The position numbers and the translations under genes were made by a program. From Wurfbainia villosa (lineage: Eukaryota > Streptophyta > Magnoliopsida > Zingiberales > Zingiberaceae): DNA of 64,000 bases. Location: the NCBI GenBank assembly GCA_025175895.1, contig CM045992.1:118012377-118076376 (forward strand), written 5' to 3'. Each line of letters opens with the position of its first letter. Position 1 is the stretch's first letter. Of this stretch, positions 59,811 to 64,000 are shown one piece after another. A model generated the notes under the pieces. The model saw only the letters and a list, made by a program, of their open reading frames with translations, had not been told where the DNA came from and ran no database searches.

Positions 59811-61348
59811 TGTAGAGGATTCGGTAGCCGCTAGAGGGGGGGGTGAATAGCGCTTTTCGATGCTTCGATGAAATTTGATCGTGTTCGTCTCTACAATACT
59901 TGTTAACGCAGCGAAATATATAATAATAAGAATAAATACAGCTGAAAAACAAGAGACACAATCACGCAAACACGATAATATAACGTGGTTCGGAACCGAA
60001 TGGTTCATACTCTACGGATCGAGCTCAATGAGCTCTAACGATACGACCACACACCAATAATCAAGAATAACTCCTTCTCGGAACAATCCGGAGGTGGAGA
60101 AACCTCGTACAATGTATACAACAGTAATACAACAAAAATACAAGTAAATACAATGGAATGCAAGTAAAGAAAACTTTACAAAGAGCTTTGAATTGCTTGA
60201 TCTTTGATTGCCTTGGACTAGCTTTGAAGACTCTGATTTGCAACAGCAAATCACTCCAATTCCCCCAAGAAAATCGCTGTCAAAATCTCTCTTCCGAGCT
60301 GCCTTTATAACCTGCAATCAGGCTAGATTTTCACCTATCGGTCGACTGCTCGGGACCATCAGTCGACTGATGACACTGTTACTGTGAGACAACGGTGCAA
60401 TCCACGCTGGAAAAATCCGACGGATAGGACATCAGTCGACTGATCATGTCCATCAGTCGACTGATCATGTCCATCAGTCAACTGATCGAGCCTTCACTCG
60501 ACTGCTAGCCCCAGCAGTCGAGTCTGACTCCATTCTGTGCCCGAAATATCAAGCATCAGTCGACTAATCACAAGATCAGTCGACTGCTCGCTCCAGCAGT
60601 TGACTGCCCACCTCTAGCAATCGATTGCTAGGGCACTCCTCGCAGTCAAACCCTAGTTGACTCATACCAGTCGACTGCAACATGATATCAGTCGACTGAT
60701 ATACCTCAAACATGAGGTTTTAACCTCAAACATGAGGTTTAACCCAAGTATGGTGCTCCCATACTTGCTAGACCACCCGTAGCCTAGACCTAAGCCTTCT
60801 AGCCACCTCCGTTAGCTTTGCGCCTATCGGATCTCCAAGTCATCCATGATTTGTTCATCCATACGCTAGCCTTCAGGTGCTTCCATCGGTTATGTCATGC
60901 TAACGGTGTCTACACCGCTAAGGCACATTGGACTTACGCTGCCAAGTCTCCGCTTGGACTTTACGCCGCCAACCATTGAACTTATGCTGCCAAGACTCCC
61001 GCTTGGACTTTATGCCGCCAATATTAAACCCCTTGGACTTCTCAAATGCCAAGACTCAAGCTTGGACTTTTCCTTGCCAACTCATGTTGGATTTTCCATG
61101 CCAAGACTCATGCTTGAACTTTTCATGTCAAGTACTCAAGACTTAGACTTTCCAAGACATGGTCAACCCTAGTCAACCATCCAAATCCCCCTCGAGTCAA
61201 ATTCGAGTCCGGTCAATCATGACCCGGGTCGATTGCACTAACAATCTCTCCAAAAATATTATCAGACATAAATGTCAAACATCAAAACATCGCTCGAGTC
61301 AAACTCGAATCCGGTCAATCGTAATCTAGATCGATTGCACCAACGTCA
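59811..61348 (-). mobile_element. F1: solo SIRE-like LTR in reverse orientation
   Basis: Read on the minus strand it begins TGACGTTGGTGCAATCG at 61348 and ends CCCTCTAGCGGCTACCG...CTCTACA at 59811. It is 1538 bp with 5-bp duplications AATCT. No internal domain is present. It shares with F2 (6304-7980) the GTCCAAG subrepeats (60930-61160), the AGTCGACTG cluster (60340-60700), the CACCTCCGGATTGTT block and the C-rich end. It probably arose by LTR-LTR recombination. It sits in the SPPL intron between exons c and d. Confidence 0.82.
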
Positions 61349-62142
61349 AATCTGAATTGTTGATCAGATTATTTCTTTGATTCTCTATAATGAGCCACAA
61401 TTGAGATATTCAAGGAAAAAATATACCTAGACAACAAAGCCACCAGGCATGTTTATAGGCCCTGAATAACACGAAAGCAACAAAAGTGCTATTATAATCC
61501 AAAGGCAAGATAAGCAACTTATAACGTAGCTAAGCATGCAATTAAGCTAAACTTCATCAGATCATGTATACATTACATCACATATAAAGTGAAGCATGAC
61601 TTGCTCTGTTTATCCAAATAAGAAACTGGATATTTTTGCTAATATTTTAAGAAATATAAATTAAACTTTTTTTACTAATCCTTCCAGAACTATATGCTAA
61701 GAAAGCCAACACTTCAATTCAAAAGCCAAAACTCACTTGTACACAAATCAATAATCACAAAACAATAAGAGGAATTAATGATGAGCATGAATAATATCAC
61801 CTCTACTCCACCAATGCAAAATAGAACCACTAACAGCAGCTCCAGGAACCAAAATGACATGAGTTTGTAAAGTAAGATAAAAAAGCAAGAAGCAATCACA
61901 ACAAACAACATTGCTGATATTGTGTTGATCTCAACTACACCACTAGATCCTATATTTTCCATATTGAGAAACTCCTCAGGTGCATCTTATGAACATTAGT
62001 CAATCCATCAGATAAGGAAATCATAATAGATTTAAGCAACATGTGAAAGAAAAATGAGAACCTTCTCCTTTAGTAGTTTGTCATGTGCAATTGATGTTTT
62101 CCAGTATCTCCAAGCTGACCAATATGATGCAATGTGCCAACA

Positions 62143-62987
62143 CTGCTTCAAAAGATATGCAATGAAATTTGAGAAATTAAAAAAAATAATAATCGAACAA
62201 AGCATGTGCCAACAATATAAAATAGAGAAGGTACCTTTTCTCCAAAGTTTTTCAGAACGTCTTCACACTTCATAATTAACTTCCTTTGTTCAATATAGCA
62301 ATCATTGGTATTAATTTCATTTATCACTGTAACTTCAGTGTCATTATCATAAAATTGACCAAAAGTTAATGTTCTGACATAATATTTCGTCTTAATCGAT
62401 ATAAAGCAACATCTTCAATTGTATATACTACAATAATATGCTATTGTCTGTAATTATAAAATATCACACCTTGCATAGGAGAGTGTACATACAATATAAT
62501 ATAGCATATCAAAAAATAGACTTTTACGAATGTACCATTACAATCTACTTGAAACACCTTGAAACATTTTGAAACATCTTTACTTGGTAAGTTGCAATTA
62601 TTACAATCAACGCTAGTAAGACCCTGAGCAAGCAACTATCTTCATTAAACGAAAGAAAGAAATTTCGAGATCGACTGTGCAAAAATTGTTGAATATTTAT
62701 AGATAATATTACAACTACCACTTAAGCAAAGAAAGATGTCCAACCAATCCAATTTTACATATCACATCTATTTGTTAAAGTCAAAACTAATGCAATTCAG
62801 ATTCCCGAATTATGTTTATTTTTATTTATTTATAACATATAAACTGGTTGTCTATATGTTTAAATTGCATCTAAACTATAAAAAGAGTAGTATTAATTCA
62901 ATCGATGAATACATGTAAGAGAACATTAAGAAATGAAATGAAATAATGTATTACTTTAATCGTTTGAAATTCTATGATACCCTCAAC
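62143..62987. other. AT-rich segment between SPPL exon a and the transposase exons
   Basis: It should contain SPPL intron sequence. On the minus strand, stretches near 62275-62340 and 62530-62635 are open and exon-like in composition, but I recognise no family. More N-terminal SPPL exons were not identified. Confidence 0.4.
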
Positions 62988-63800
62988 CTAAGAAGAATTT
63001 CCTCCATCATTATTATTTGGATCTTGAATCTCTTGTGAAGCAATACCGTGAGGTGTTGGGAATAACAAAGGGCTCGTTAATGGTTGTGATGGCAGAAAAT
63101 GAGCTATGAAAGCTTGCATTGATTGCTCGACTGCTTGGTTGACCCGATCTTCAATGGTTTTCTCTAATGTCATAAATTTTTGTCTCAAATATTCATTCTC
63201 CTTTCGTAATTCCTCCATTTGATGAGATGTAGAACTTGATGCACCATTGAGTCTAGGAGTAGACATATCAAATACAACTTTTGCATGGGAGCCAAGGTCA
63301 TAGAGGGAGTTCTTTTTGCTTCCACGTACAACCTCATAGTATAGGCTATTTATATCAGTGTGTGATGGAGTCTGTAAATCCCCTCCCTCTATAGCTTGTT
63401 GTGAAGCATGTGAAACTTTTTCCGCCATTCAGTCTTACATAAAAGTTGATATGACTAGTATTGTATAGTATACAAAAACTCAAACTTGCCAATGTATAAT
63501 GGTGAACTAACAATGAAACATCTTACATCTATGACTTGTGATTTTTCATCTACAAAAGTGTCATCTTTTCGCTGATGGGTACTACGAAATAGCTCCCAAC
63601 AATTAGTTGGTCGTTGTAGTGTGTCTTCCTACATAATATAAAATTTTTAGAAATTAAAAGACAACACAATTATTTATATTTCAGTATGTAAATATCAAAG
63701 AAAACACAATCATCACTAGAGCATGCTCTATACTAGAGCGGGAGCCACCAGTATGATTTCCGACAGAATCAGAGTTTCTATTATTTCGAGCAACCATTGA
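62988..63800 (-). pseudogene. En/Spm-type transposase-related gene (Transposase_24-like), exons only
   Basis: Three minus-strand blocks match the plant Ptta/En/Spm accessory protein family. About 63795-63715 reads ARNNRNSDSV...HTGGSRSS. 63628-63527 (34 codons, clean AG and GT borders) reads RPTNCWELFRSTHQRKDDTF then VDEKSQVID. 63428-62988 reads EKVSHASQQAIEGGD, INSLYYEVVRGSKKNSLYDL, then a coiled-coil-like stretch MEELRKENEYLRQKFMTLEK. The family shows the same sequence of a Gly-Ser motif, a 'F..TH.RKD..FVD' motif and a 'LY..V.G.....LY.LGS' motif. The acceptor before the last block is not obvious, so I call it broken or incompletely modelled. It extends toward or past the window edge and may belong to the CACTA element whose terminus is at 58472, or to another. 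Confidence 0.65.
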
Positions 63801-64000
63801 TTTTTTTTTTTCATTTTGGATTGGACCAAATTTTTTTCCATTCATCTCACAATTAATTTGGTATATGGGATGATTTTGTCTTTAATTTTCTCCATTTATA
63901 TAAGAATGACTTGTATCGTTTTTGACAATATAAATTCCATATTTCTTTAAATTTTGTTTTGTGACTTGGCTCCCATGTATATTTTTTCTGCAAAAAAAAT

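Larger units (their letters stand above)
58265..62142 (-). pseudogene. Signal-peptide-peptidase-like (SPPL) intramembrane protease, partial and broken
   Basis: Four minus-strand exons lie in the right order. Exon a, 62142-62067, reads ASYWSAWRYWK...AHDKLLK, with a slip before ASYW. Exon b, 61985-61801, reads APEEFLNMEN...EINTISAMLFVV...VVLFCIGGVE. Exon c, 61461-61427, has the LxTCLVALLS motif with TAA where Gln is usual. Exon d, 58422 to about 58265, reads RWFEHAANSSIKVPVFGAAS and SPFCI, then a one-base shift before VVVWVAYRGASFAWIG. Acceptors and donors of b and c and the acceptor of d are clean AG/GT, and c to d joins in phase (TCT AG|G TGG). In SPPL proteases the catalytic Tyr-Asp and Gly-x-Gly-Asp motifs come later; those exons are absent, as are the N-terminal ones. 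Intron c-d holds a CACTA end, a hAT-like fragment and a solo LTR. Confidence 0.82.

Noticed and set aside
59811..61243. Solo LTR ending at the inner TGTTAGTGCAATCGAC motif
   Set aside because: Only a 4-bp ATCT match would flank it; extending to 61348 gives an exact 5-bp AATCT duplication and TG...CA ends.

Overview
This is a plant nuclear window dominated by transposable elements. The elements are plant lineages: Ty1/copia (including SIRE-like), Ty3/gypsy, hAT and CACTA (En/Spm). The one intact host gene is a GC-rich, uninterrupted NHL/LEA_2 gene. High GC at third codon positions is more typical of monocots, but that is an inference and no species is claimed. No RNA gene, CRISPR array, organelle insertion or virus was recognised.

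Left part (1-9452). After an unassigned flank come a truncated copia element (Copia-C, about 1520-4970), the 3' end and LTR of a SIRE-like copia (5880-7980), a broken second copy of that LTR (8020-8512), and the left half of an older LTR-like sequence (D, 8513-9447).

Nested complex (9448-48271). A gypsy element, Gypsy-A, sits in D with AGGTG target duplications. Its 5' LTR carries a hAT element. Its 3' LTR carries a copia element, Copia-B (18179-46115, target duplication CAAAG). Copia-B is in turn loaded with three copies of a reverse-oriented gypsy-type LTR (E1, E2, E3). The third E copy is interrupted by a SIRE-like copia, Copia-A (32410-40326, target duplication TAATT). Most layers are confirmed by target-site duplications, and two also by the unoccupied site in the partner LTR. 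E2 is a mosaic: its left half and left flank match E3, and its right half and right flank match E1. This is what one unequal crossover between two E insertions would leave, and it duplicated the Copia-B LTR tail, leader and gag start.

Right part (48272-64000). This holds the right half of D, then about 5 kb of AT-rich DNA, then the NHL-like gene (54718-55482). From 56.1 kb there are CACTA termini with palindromic subterminal repeats, a reverse LTR-like block, and a solo SIRE-like LTR (59811-61348, target duplication AATCT). On the minus strand are four exons of a signal-peptide-peptidase-like gene (58265-62142), in correct order but with frame lesions. A CACTA terminus and other elements lie in one of its introns. 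The right edge holds exons of an En/Spm-type transposase-related gene.

I found no new biological system. The features most worth follow-up are the recombinant LTR, the split protease pseudogene and the in-frame 27-bp minisatellites. Some small indels between near-identical copies look like assembly noise, so individual frameshift calls should be read with that in mind.
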